Assembly: GCA_910585645.1 (NCBI GenBank)
Contig: CAJUFP010000016.1
Location: 1-56,711 of the forward strand
Direction of reading: 5' to 3'
DNA from: an uncultured Hungatella sp.
GTDB taxonomy: Bacteria > Bacillota > Clostridia > Lachnospirales > Lachnospiraceae
DNA length: 56,711 nt
Shown: positions 17,099 through 24,627 of the stretch, in pieces
Layout of the letters: every line of letters starts with the position of its first letter
Numbering within the stretch: position 1 is the first letter of the stretch
Translations under genes and position numbers: made by a program
The notes under the pieces: model-generated
What the model was told of the DNA's origin: nothing
What the model saw: only the letters and a program-made list of their open reading frames with translations
Database searches by the model: none

Positions 17099-17114
17099 GG
17101 GGAGATTCTTGAAA

Positions 17115-17540
17115 ATGAGCGAACCTATTTCAAAAGGTATTTTCTGGTTTATCTGTGGATTCAATGAAATGGATGAGTGCGATTTTTCGGAGACAGAACT
17201 GATTGCTTTTCCCGTTCCATGTGACAGGGATGGAAGAGTAACAGGGGATTGGGATTTTAATTCCAAAAGGGAGAACGCATATAATCATAAAAAAACATGG
17301 ACGTCTTTTGTAAAACACCGAAAAGATTTAAGAAAATATGGATGGAACTATTTTCCAAGGGGGAGGGTTGAAATATCAGGCGGAAGAGCGTTTTTGTATG
17401 TGAATATCAATATTATCCGGTATGAGAATTTTCAGAGGGCTATTATGGACAGGTTTCATTTGGATGGGCTTGCTGTGAGGGTGATTGTGGACAATTCCAG
17501 ACATTATTATTGTCATGAAGATGATAAGGGTATAGAATAG
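17115..17540 (+). CDS. Conserved hypothetical protein
   Basis: A 141-residue soluble protein with no domain I recognise. It contains aromatic-rich strands near the start (GIFWFICGFNEMD) and the middle segment KKTWTSFVKHRKDLRKYGWNYFPRGRVEI, then two beta strands. The frame opens with TTG at 17109, but GGGGAG is ten bases before the ATG at 17115, so I prefer the ATG. It follows the DUF2786 gene by 16 bases and is probably translated from the same message. Confidence 0.65.
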   Translation: MSEPISKGIFWFICGFNEMDECDFSETELIAFPVPCDRDGRVTGDWDFNSKRENAYNHKKTWTSFVKHRKDLRKYGWNYFPRGRVEISGGRAFLYVNINIIRYENFQRAIMDRFHLDGLAVRVIVDNSRHYYCHEDDKGIE

Positions 17541-17597
17541 TTTATAGAAGAAGACTCTGAAAGAGCACTCTCGGAAAGTTGTTTGGAGGTAATCGTG

Positions 17598-18383
17598 ATG
17601 AGTACATATGTTATGACAGACATTCATGGGCATTTTGACGCTATGAAACGTATGTTTGATAAAATCGGATTTTCTGAAGACGACAGGCTGATTTGTGCAG
17701 GCGATTATATTGACAGAGGGCCAAACAGTTACGAGATGCTTCGGTGGATAGAAAGTCCAGGGGAAAATATCATTCTGGTGAGAGGAAACCATGATGAGGA
17801 ATTTCGCTATTGCGTGGAAGCCATGGGAATGATTTTTCAGAAATGCGGGCTGGATACTGCCAGTGTGGAGGATACCTTTTCTGTGTATGGGACAGTTAAA
17901 AAGATGACTTCCTATTTTGATCTGTATGGGACTATAGGAAATCTTGTTAAGGAAAGGAGGACGGCGTTTGAGCAGTTGTCAGTCTGGGCGGGGTGCATCG
18001 GGAAAATGCCCTATTATTATGAAACTGTGATGAACGGGAGAAGGTGTATCGTTGTCCATGGCGGGTATATTGAAAGCCTTGAATGTCTGGAAGGACTGGA
18101 TACGGATGGTTCTTATGACTCATTGGAGGACTTTTATCTGAAAGCAAGGGACGACGCTTATAGGTACGGAGGTGTGGAACATGGGATGATTCTTGCGGGA
18201 CATACTCCCACTACGGAAAGGTATGAACTGCCGTTTAATTATGGAAATGTTTACCGGGTTTATGATGAAGCGATGGATTGTATTTTTTATGATTTGGACT
18301 GCGGTTATGGGTTTAAAGGCGTTTTGCCGGAAGCGAAGCTGGCTTGTTTGAGGCTGGAGGATGAGAAGGTATTTTATATTTAA
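17598..18383 (+). CDS. Calcineurin-type metallophosphoesterase (PPP-like Ser/Thr phosphatase)
   Basis: A 261-residue protein with the PPP phosphatase motifs in order: DIHGH (first metal motif), GDYIDRG, RGNHDEE, and later VHGGY and AGHTPT. This is the PrpA/ApaH-like class of dimetal phosphoesterases, acting on phosphoproteins or dinucleotide polyphosphates. All metal-binding motifs are intact, so it should be active. The ATG at 17598 lies eight bases after GGAGG; TTG at 17583 is upstream of that site and was rejected. In this position it may act on other products of the block; that is inference. Confidence 0.88.
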   Translation: MSTYVMTDIHGHFDAMKRMFDKIGFSEDDRLICAGDYIDRGPNSYEMLRWIESPGENIILVRGNHDEEFRYCVEAMGMIFQKCGLDTASVEDTFSVYGTVKKMTSYFDLYGTIGNLVKERRTAFEQLSVWAGCIGKMPYYYETVMNGRRCIVVHGGYIESLECLEGLDTDGSYDSLEDFYLKARDDAYRYGGVEHGMILAGHTPTTERYELPFNYGNVYRVYDEAMDCIFYDLDCGYGFKGVLPEAKLACLRLEDEKVFYI

Positions 18384-18437
18384 AATCTTTTGACAGACAC
18401 AGAGAAAAGAAATGGAAATTATGATGGAGAAGATATT

Positions 18438-19226
18438 GTGAAGAGATGGCTGGAGGATGTCAGACGTGACGCAATCTGCAAGTTGAGGGAAGATAAGTTT
18501 GGACGGAAAAAGCTGGAGGACGCAGTGGATGGGATTATGGAGCTTTATGATATTAGCAGAGCAGGGGGGCTGGTCGCGCTGGAAGAGGCGGCAGAAGAGG
18601 AAGAGTCAGATTTTTTGAAACATTTGATTTTGCTGACGGCAAATGAGGTCAGCCCCAAACTGACCGTCGAAATCGCAACCAATGAATATTGGACAAATGA
18701 GCCTGAAGGCGTGGATGCCATGGTGAATTATATGTGTTTAAGAGGAATGATAGGTATTCAAAAGCGGGAAAGTAAGGAAATGCTCATGAATGTTCTGTTA
18801 AGTCTGATGCCCGCTAAACAGCGAAAAGAATATGAGAAGCTGACATGTGAGCGAAAAGAGGAACAGGAACGGCTGCATAAAAAAGAGATTAGGGAAAGAC
18901 TTTCTGCTATGTGTCCAACATTCAAACATAAGGAAGTGTCAGAAGCGGTACAACTGCTTGGGAATAAAATGAATGAATTACCGGATATATGTATACAGAG
19001 ATTGGTACGTGATGTAGACGGTCATGATTTGGCCGGCTGTGTATATGCTTTTGACCAGGGAACACGGACAAAGGTTCTTAAGAATCTTAGTACACGGTAT
19101 AGAGATGCGGTGGAAGAGGAAGCGGTGAAATGGCAGTTTTTTGATGAAGAAAACCTGGTCGCAAGTGTTAATAAAGTGATTAATACAATTGGAATTTTGA
19201 GGGAGAGAGGGGAATTTGTGTTATGA
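18438..19226 (+). CDS. Family B copy 1: MotA-cytoplasmic-like plus FliG C-terminal-like protein
   Basis: A 262-residue soluble protein. Residues about 40-130 resemble the cytoplasmic part of the MotA stator: GGLVALEEAAEEEESDFLK, then a helix pair, then GMIGIQKRES and LLSLMPAKQR, the positions at which MotA has EGLLAIQ.GENP and the FLP motif. Membrane helices are absent. Residues 180-262 match FliG_C over its full length: LPDICIQRLVRDVDGHDLA, VLKNLSTR, and the C-terminal INTIGILRERGEFVL. No flagellar genes are present. The GTG at 18438 is supported by GGAGAAG; a TTG at 18390 has no site. The end overlaps the nuclease gene by 4 bases (ATGA), so the two products are coupled. Confidence 0.75.
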   Translation: MKRWLEDVRRDAICKLREDKFGRKKLEDAVDGIMELYDISRAGGLVALEEAAEEEESDFLKHLILLTANEVSPKLTVEIATNEYWTNEPEGVDAMVNYMCLRGMIGIQKRESKEMLMNVLLSLMPAKQRKEYEKLTCERKEEQERLHKKEIRERLSAMCPTFKHKEVSEAVQLLGNKMNELPDICIQRLVRDVDGHDLAGCVYAFDQGTRTKVLKNLSTRYRDAVEEEAVKWQFFDEENLVASVNKVINTIGILRERGEFVL

Positions 19227-20062
19227 ATTATGAAGAGATAAATGAAAAGTATGGGTGTACAGCAGAGAATTTTATTAAAGATGAGGAAACAGAGTATTCT
19301 ATTTGTCGTGAGGAACGGCAGTATGCTGTTTTATTGTACAATATACTGCGTTTTTACCGGAAACCGGAGATGCGCTGTGGAGAGACAGGAAGGATATTTA
19401 AGGTTTGTGGAATGCCAAAGGAAGCAAATATTAAGAAGGTCTTTTATGAGGCGACTTTTATGAGGGACTTTTTTGAGAGAAACCGGCGTCTTGTTCTGGG
19501 GAAAAACGAAGAGGGGAAGATTCCGGGGATACTGACGCAAAAGGATTTTAACCGTAAAACAAAAGCGATTGAATCTATGGATATGAATGACTTTTTTAAC
19601 TATAAATTGATGAAATATGTACATAAAGGAGAAGTTGAAGATTGCGAAGGTAAGGATTTGATATACAATTTAGGCCGTTATGTACCTCATGCTAAATTGT
19701 CGGAGGATGAATTATTTACAATCAAATGTATGATGGAAGCGAAACCGGATATTGCCGTGTTGTATGAAAAAGATAATAAGCAATATCTTCTGTTTTTGGA
19801 ATGTAAATTTGAGTCCGGTGAATCATCCTATGCAAATAAAGATAAATCGAATAGAAAAAAACAGAGTGAAATCCAATGGATGATTGCTGATTTTCTATGC
19901 AGGACTTATTTAGAGGGAAAGACTGAGGTATCAGAAAGCATGAGGGATAAAAAAAGTTCCTGTCTGGTCCGGTTTGTACGTAAGGATGGAAAGAAGGCAG
20001 AGGAAGAAATTAAGATTAGCGATTTGGTTAATCTTAACAAGAAAGAAATCTTTCATGAATAG
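19223..20062 (+). CDS. PD-(D/E)XK-type nuclease-like protein
   Basis: A 279-residue protein. The C-terminal half carries a PD-(D/E)XK core: PD176 in KPDIAVLY, a strand, then E193-C-K195 in LFLECKF, followed by a helix with KKQSEIQ, the position of the conserved glutamine in many restriction-like nucleases. The N-terminal half is helical and unlike named domains. GAGGGGAA precedes the ATG, which overlaps the family B stop by 4 bases. This suggests a nuclease effector working with the family B partner. The nuclease call rests on motif order; no catalytic residue appears missing. Confidence 0.7.
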   Translation: MNYEEINEKYGCTAENFIKDEETEYSICREERQYAVLLYNILRFYRKPEMRCGETGRIFKVCGMPKEANIKKVFYEATFMRDFFERNRRLVLGKNEEGKIPGILTQKDFNRKTKAIESMDMNDFFNYKLMKYVHKGEVEDCEGKDLIYNLGRYVPHAKLSEDELFTIKCMMEAKPDIAVLYEKDNKQYLLFLECKFESGESSYANKDKSNRKKQSEIQWMIADFLCRTYLEGKTEVSESMRDKKSSCLVRFVRKDGKKAEEEIKISDLVNLNKKEIFHE

Positions 20063-20108
20063 GAAACCGCTGCCTAAAACAGCTACGTCTTACTTCTGTC
20101 GTTGTACA

Positions 20109-20126
20109 TGTAACGGAAGTGTTACA
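20109..20126 (+). other. Short hairpin before family A copy 3
   Basis: TGTAAC and GTTACA enclose a 6-base loop (GGAAGT), 28 bases before the ATG at 20155 and next to the ribosome-binding site AAAGGAGG. The stem sequence GTAAC/GTTAC is like that of the hairpin at 22329-22359. It could affect translation or be an operator. Confidence 0.35.
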
Positions 20127-20154
20127 ATGGCATCACAAAAGGAGGTAAGAACCT

Positions 20155-21147
20155 ATGACGGACTTAAGCAGATGGATTTATTCTCCGGACATTGCCGCAT
20201 GGCTGTCCGGAGGACCCCGGTTAGACTTTGCACAACAGATAAACTGCATCCTTTCAGCGCCTCACAGAACGTTGGAAGATAAGCTGGAAGGGCTGCGGCG
20301 TCTTCGGCAGGAAGTCGGCCCTTTAAAGCTTCTGGACGACAAGATTGAAGCGGGAGAGACGCTGGAAGAAATCATCTATGATGGAGGCGGACTTCGAAAT
20401 GTTTATGAGACGGATATTTTCTGTTACGGAAGGAAAGAAGAATTTCTGAAAAGGCGGATTTTTACTGTTCCCGGGGCTGGGATTGAGTATATAAAAGAAC
20501 AGATTGAAAAAGCAGCGAACAGGTATGAGATTGAAAAGGACTTATTTTTTGGGGTTCTCCGCAAATTTTACAGGAGAGGCGCCCGGTATATGGAACTGGA
20601 ATGGAATATTATCCTGAATTGGGAAGGAAAAATCATCTACTGTCTTCCGGAGACATCAGAGGCAATACGGAAAAATGATTATTGGTTTGGTCCTATGGAT
20701 TACCATTACATGAGACTTCCCTTTGCTTCCGGGACGGTTGTGGAAACGGTTGATTCTCCCTTTTTTCCATCCATAAAAGGTGTGATCGTCAATAAGGCGG
20801 AACCGTGGGAAAAAGAATTTGAACAAAACGGCGAACAATGGCTTTTGTATCCCGATGGCCTGTACAAAAACAGGTGCAGAGGGATTGGAGCTGTTTTGCT
20901 TGGCGATTATACATCCATTGCATTTGGTGAAGAATTTGTTCTCCCTTTTATCCAATTTTTAAGGCGGTATTATGGAACCTTTTCGGAAAGTGAGAAATGG
21001 ATTGAGGAATTAGGGAAATTGGTTGGAGAGGATAAACGGTGCTTTGGCCTGATGTTAAAAGACTGGCAGCTTGGCGACAAATCCAGGTCCTATGAGAACT
21101 GTGGGAATTATGTATATGAATTAAGGGAAAGATGCGGGAAGCTTTAG
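20155..21147 (+). CDS. Unnamed family A protein, copy 3
   Basis: A 330-residue soluble protein. It has the family plan: SRWIYSPDIAAWLSGG, QQINCILSAP, RTLEDKLEGLRRL at the N terminus, and MRLPFASGTVVETVDSPFFPSIKGVIVN in the middle. These align with LPFSIGDLVKLDGPVF...FGV of the protein at 12046. A C-terminal helical part with WIEELGKLVGED ends the protein. AAAGGAGG supports the ATG. No enzyme motif is visible. The three copies differ strongly, so they are old paralogues and not recent duplicates. Confidence 0.68.
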   Translation: MTDLSRWIYSPDIAAWLSGGPRLDFAQQINCILSAPHRTLEDKLEGLRRLRQEVGPLKLLDDKIEAGETLEEIIYDGGGLRNVYETDIFCYGRKEEFLKRRIFTVPGAGIEYIKEQIEKAANRYEIEKDLFFGVLRKFYRRGARYMELEWNIILNWEGKIIYCLPETSEAIRKNDYWFGPMDYHYMRLPFASGTVVETVDSPFFPSIKGVIVNKAEPWEKEFEQNGEQWLLYPDGLYKNRCRGIGAVLLGDYTSIAFGEEFVLPFIQFLRRYYGTFSESEKWIEELGKLVGEDKRCFGLMLKDWQLGDKSRSYENCGNYVYELRERCGKL

Positions 21148-21205
21148 GAACATCAAGGCGTATGAGACGGAGTAGTACAGCATTGCATTAGAAATGAGGT
21201 TTGGG

Positions 21206-22321
21206 ATGAATATAAGTGAAAACATGGAAAGGGCCATAAAGGATTACGGCAAAGAAGCATTTTCAGACCATAAAGAGGAAACGTATGCTGCTATAAAAGC
21301 TGTGTGCCTCTGTGGAGAATTTCTCCAGAATCTGGAGGACTGGGGCAGGAGGCGGGCCATTCCGGAGATAGGACAGGGGAATACGGAGGAGGTATGGAAA
21401 GAGAATTTTTTTAAGGATTATGACAACAAATTGCGTGTGGAAGAGATAAGGCAATTGAAAGAAGCGCTGGACAGTGGAAAGATGCAGGCGGGAGAGAAGA
21501 TACCTCTTAAAAATTTCCTTTGTCAGGGGATTATCCTGATGATGGAGGAAGCGGCAGAGAATCTGTCCCCGGAGCAGTGGCTGGAGTTTATGGAAACACA
21601 GATGATGGCAAACCAGTACGGGGATTACCGGGTATTTTTGGAGGCGGTTTACGTTCTGGGGCTTCTTGAAATTTTAAAATATCAAAGCGGAGTTAATTGC
21701 CATTACTTTAGAGGGGATTTTAGAGATGCACAATATCTGCTTCGCAGTTTTAGAAAACTGGTTCCGGAAGAAGAGATGCAATGGTATGACAGCGCTTGTG
21801 TCGGTTTATTAAAGGAACTGGAAGACCAAAGGATTGATGCTATGACAAAGGTTTTAAATGAACGGGACCGACGGCTGGAGATGAGACGAAAAGAGAATGG
21901 GGGAATTCCGATTCTGGACCTTTTTCACAGGAAAATGGAGGAAATGGACGGCAGGAAATTTGAACAGTTTGTGAAACAGGAGTACCAGGCAGATAAAATT
22001 TGGGAAGAAAGCTGGGGAGAAGGATGGAAATGGGGTTCTGAATTGAGACTTCGGGCAATGAAGAGCTTTAAAGTCCTGGGATTGCTGGAGTTATTTGTCT
22101 ATGGAGACAGAGGATTAAAAAAGCGGCTTTTTCAATGCCTGCCGAAAGAAGAGAAAATGATACTTATGGAGTGGTGGATGGCAGAGTATTATCCCGAAGA
22201 GATCTATGGGTTGGAACAGAGATTGATTGGTATGCTTACGGCGGCACATGGCGGCTGGGAACATGAATATGAAAAGGAACTGCGTGGTTCTCTGGAAAAA
22301 ATCATAGGAAGAAATTTGTAG
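21206..22321 (+). CDS. Family B copy 2 (divergent MotA/FliG-like)
   Basis: A 371-residue soluble protein, the longest of family B. The middle part has YRVFLEAVYVLGLLEILKYQ and LLRSFRKLVPEEEMQWYDSA, at the same order as the MotA-like section of the copies at 18438 and 22389 (helix, G..., then ..(L/M)P.E). The C-terminal FliG_C-like section is weak: LRAMKSFKVLGLLELFVYGDRGLKKRLFQCLPKEEKMILMEWW keeps the spacing, but the N.S.R signature is replaced by C.P.E. It may have lost the original interaction surface. The ATG at 21206 is preferred because TGAGG is at correct distance; ATG 21194 would add four residues. Confidence 0.6.
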   Translation: MNISENMERAIKDYGKEAFSDHKEETYAAIKAVCLCGEFLQNLEDWGRRRAIPEIGQGNTEEVWKENFFKDYDNKLRVEEIRQLKEALDSGKMQAGEKIPLKNFLCQGIILMMEEAAENLSPEQWLEFMETQMMANQYGDYRVFLEAVYVLGLLEILKYQSGVNCHYFRGDFRDAQYLLRSFRKLVPEEEMQWYDSACVGLLKELEDQRIDAMTKVLNERDRRLEMRRKENGGIPILDLFHRKMEEMDGRKFEQFVKQEYQADKIWEESWGEGWKWGSELRLRAMKSFKVLGLLELFVYGDRGLKKRLFQCLPKEEKMILMEWWMAEYYPEEIYGLEQRLIGMLTAAHGGWEHEYEKELRGSLEKIIGRNL

Positions 22322-22328
22322 ACGAAAG

Positions 22329-22359
22329 GTAACAGTTCAAGGGTTATCTGAATTGTTAC
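22329..22359 (+). promoter_or_regulatory. Covarying hairpin leader element, copy 2
   Basis: GTAACAGTTCA pairs with TGAATTGTTAC (11 base pairs, one G-T) around the loop AGGGTTATC. It lies between family B copies 2 and 3, 30 bases before the ATG at 22389. The copy at 11980-12006 has the same loop and a stem in which the A-T pair is replaced by C-G (AACC/GGTT). Confidence 0.5.
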
Positions 22360-22388
22360 GACGAAAGAAATGATAGGGGTGAGAACGG

Positions 22389-23231
22389 ATGGATAAGCCT
22401 GTTGAAATATTGAAAAGGAAAGCGGCAAGGTATGCCAGGGATTCCTTTGAGGAACACAAGGAGCAAATTTTTGGGGCGTTGCAAGTCATAGAGCAGATTG
22501 CTTGTCTGTATGGTGAAATATGTAGTACGTTTTTTAACTCTGTGTTTGGGGACGTTGCGGAGTACACTCGAAAAGATGCTGTGGAGCAGTGTGTGGCTGA
22601 AACGGATGCGCCTTTGAAGGAACTGCTGGTACATTTGCTTTGCAAGGAATCAGATGAGGAACTGTACGGGGATTGTATGAATGAGGAAATTATGACCTGG
22701 GTGGATGACAACAAATATGAGGGATATGAGTGGTATATTGCCTGTCTGTATTTGACAGGCGTGCAATATTTTGATACATATTTTGTTGATTGGGGGATTG
22801 GAACAGAGAGGTTTTACCGTACTTTTCGGGCCATGGTGCCAGAGGAATGGCAGGGGGAGTATGACAGGTATTGCAGACCATGGATTGAAAATCACAGGAA
22901 AGAAACACTGGCGGGGAATCTGGAAAGGTTAAACGAAAAATTTGAGGAAGAAAGGTCTGTGAAAACGGCTTTCCACAGGATATTTGGAGATATGGAACCG
23001 GAAAGGATAGGGTATATTGCGGGGGAGCTGGATTATAAGACTTTGGCAGCAGGAACCGTGTATGCAGAGGAGCCGGTGAGAAATCGTTTTTTGGAAAATA
23101 TGTCCTTGAGACAGAGAGAGCTTGTGGTAGATGAGTGGATGCATAACAGGAATCATCAGTATCATTTGAACGATGTACTTGAAGCTATAGATGCCATCCT
23201 GATTGCAGCCGGATTGACAGGGAAGGAATAA
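22389..23231 (+). CDS. Family B copy 3: MotA-like plus FliG C-terminal-like protein
   Basis: A 280-residue acidic soluble protein. The N-terminal half is helical; WYIACLYLTGVQYF and RTFRAMVPEEWQGEYDRY occupy the MotA-like positions seen in the copy at 18438. Residues about 200-275 resemble FliG_C: ERIGYIAGELDYKTLAAG, then EPVRNRFLENMSLRQRELV, which keeps the NMS.R motif of the rotor protein. The start follows GGGGTGAG. No membrane segments. The last gene before the second copy of the block promoter. Confidence 0.7.
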   Translation: MDKPVEILKRKAARYARDSFEEHKEQIFGALQVIEQIACLYGEICSTFFNSVFGDVAEYTRKDAVEQCVAETDAPLKELLVHLLCKESDEELYGDCMNEEIMTWVDDNKYEGYEWYIACLYLTGVQYFDTYFVDWGIGTERFYRTFRAMVPEEWQGEYDRYCRPWIENHRKETLAGNLERLNEKFEEERSVKTAFHRIFGDMEPERIGYIAGELDYKTLAAGTVYAEEPVRNRFLENMSLRQRELVVDEWMHNRNHQYHLNDVLEAIDAILIAAGLTGKE

Positions 23232-23238
23232 AGGGAGA

Positions 23239-23290
23239 TTTTTGACACGTCATATATATGTCGTTTTTCCTGTGATTGATGTGATATACT
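23239..23290 (+). promoter_or_regulatory. Accessory-block promoter, copy 2
   Basis: TTTTTGACACGTC, ATATATA, TGTC (23239-23262), then after 22 bases TATACT (23285-23290). It matches the box at 11772-11823 in sequence, spacing and the bases TGCCA after the -10 hexamer. It should drive the genes at 23341 and 24026. Confidence 0.55.
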
Positions 23291-23340
23291 GCCACTATCA
23301 AAGACGCACATTGACAATCATTCACTTTTGGAGGTAATGG

Positions 23341-23946
23341 ATGGATTATTTATGTCTGGCAGTTTGGAGAGAAGTGGCAAGAAGTGAAAGCGGCAGCAGG
23401 GAACAGGCCCAGGAGTATTTTTGGGAGAGATTCGGGGACGGTTTCATGGCAAAGCTGGAGACGGAAAAGAAGAAACTGGAGGGCAGGATTCGCTATTATG
23501 ACCGAAAGGCCGAAAAGCATGTGGGGGAGAGGGAGGTAAGGGACGAATGTTCAAGACGGAGGGACATGGCCAAAAAAGAGCTGGAATGGGTGGAAAGGCA
23601 GTTGGAGGGCGGATGGGAACAGATTCAGAATTGGAATTATGAAGAAAAACAGGAGTTTTGTTCTGAAATCTTTGACAGTCCTGTTTTTGGGGAAGCGGTT
23701 TTGACGCTCCGCATGGCTAAGATATGCCATATTGGAAGTGATTTTCAGGTTGTGGAGGAAGCGTATTCTTGTATGATGTGGAGGGAGGCTGACAAAAAGG
23801 GAGTCATGGAGGTGCGCAGGGAGATACCGGAAGACGTGGGAAGCTGTATTTGTCTCGATATCTGCCGGGAAAGGCCGGAGACGGTAAGGCAGTTTGAGAA
23901 GAAGATAAAAAGAATGGAAGCAGAGGCCAGGAGAAAGTTTCGGTAA
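23341..23946 (+). CDS. Coiled-coil hypothetical protein
   Basis: A 201-residue, highly charged soluble protein. Residues about 30-105 are a long helix with Lys/Glu/Arg heptads (KLETEKKKLEGRIRYYDRKAEKH), consistent with a coiled coil. The C-terminal 25 residues are again a basic helix (RQFEKKIKRMEAEARRKF). No named domain seen. GGAGG lies six bases before the ATG. It is the first gene behind the second block promoter. Confidence 0.65.
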   Translation: MDYLCLAVWREVARSESGSREQAQEYFWERFGDGFMAKLETEKKKLEGRIRYYDRKAEKHVGEREVRDECSRRRDMAKKELEWVERQLEGGWEQIQNWNYEEKQEFCSEIFDSPVFGEAVLTLRMAKICHIGSDFQVVEEAYSCMMWREADKKGVMEVRREIPEDVGSCICLDICRERPETVRQFEKKIKRMEAEARRKFR

Positions 23947-23957
23947 TGGGTGAGGCA

Positions 23958-23982
23958 GGTCTGCGCAGTTAATGCGCAGACC
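23958..23982 (+). other. Perfect 10-bp hairpin with conserved sequence
   Basis: GGTCTGCGCA and TGCGCAGACC pair without mismatch around GTTAA, followed by CGTA. The related GCGCAG-TTA-CTGTGC-TGACCGTA stands at 11878-11899 in the leader of the first family A gene. It is not followed by a T run, so it is not an ordinary terminator; it lies 43 bases before the start at 24026. Confidence 0.5.
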
Positions 23983-24025
23983 GTATGTCGGTTAAATGGA
24001 TTTGCATATGAATTGGGGGATTTTT

Positions 24026-24598
24026 ATGAGTGAAATGGAGAAGATAGTGCGGATTGAACGTCAGTTGCGGCTTTATGAAGTTGTATGTCAGCTTGCCATT
24101 GTCCAGTTTTCTGATGTGTGTGAGATATTTCCTTACAATATGCGCTTGCTGCAGCGTGACCTGGCGGATTTAAGGGATGCGGGGCTGGTGAGCGTGAAAT
24201 ATTCGAAAAAGGGAAAGGGGTATGTGAAAACAGGAGTACCGGAATTTAATGAAGGGACAAAGCCATGCAAAAAGGCTCATTTGAAACGGCTGTACCGTCT
24301 GGGAGTCCTGATGTCCGAACTGGTAAATGAGGATATTCCTTTGTGGGAAAAGAAGGACAACCAGGAGAGCGGTGATGTTCAGGAGTATGTTACTTCAAAG
24401 GATTCTTATAATGAACTGTTTCCCGGTTTGTCGGAAAGGACAAGGCAGAGGGATTTTGAGGTTCTGCGGAATATTGGATATGATGTTGGATATATTCCGG
24501 ATGAACATCGTTTTTATCAGGATGATTATCGTTTCCCTCTGGGGTGGTCGAATGTGAGGGAGGAAATTGATGATGATTTTGTGGACGGGAACTGGTAA
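24026..24598 (+). CDS. Double winged-helix regulator (DeoR/WYL-type N-terminal HTH)
   Basis: A 190-residue protein with two similar winged-helix units. The first is at about 15-70: RLYEVVCQLAIVQFSDVCEI, LLQRDLADLRDAGLVSVKYS. The second is at about 130-175: LSERTRQRDFEVLRNIGYDV, then a YRF wing. Such N-terminal HTH units are those of DeoR- and WYL-family regulators, but no WYL or sugar-binding domain follows. It may be the regulator that binds the paired block promoters. The ATG at 24026 follows GGGGG; an upstream ATG at 23996 has no site. Confidence 0.72.
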   Translation: MSEMEKIVRIERQLRLYEVVCQLAIVQFSDVCEIFPYNMRLLQRDLADLRDAGLVSVKYSKKGKGYVKTGVPEFNEGTKPCKKAHLKRLYRLGVLMSELVNEDIPLWEKKDNQESGDVQEYVTSKDSYNELFPGLSERTRQRDFEVLRNIGYDVGYIPDEHRFYQDDYRFPLGWSNVREEIDDDFVDGNW

Positions 24599-24627
24599 GG
24601 AGGGTGAAAATTTTCGGCGTAGTCAGT

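Noticed and set aside
18438..20062. Zorya defence system
   Set aside because: ZorA and ZorB are membrane proteins with OmpA-like or long helical parts; none of these and no ZorC-E type gene is found.
18438..23231. Flagellar motor operon
   Set aside because: The MotA-like and FliG-like parts are in soluble proteins, and no fli, flh, flg or motB gene is in the window.
12046..24598. Integrated prophage or conjugative element
   Set aside because: No integrase, terminase, capsid, relaxase or type IV secretion gene; a role as mobile island is left open.
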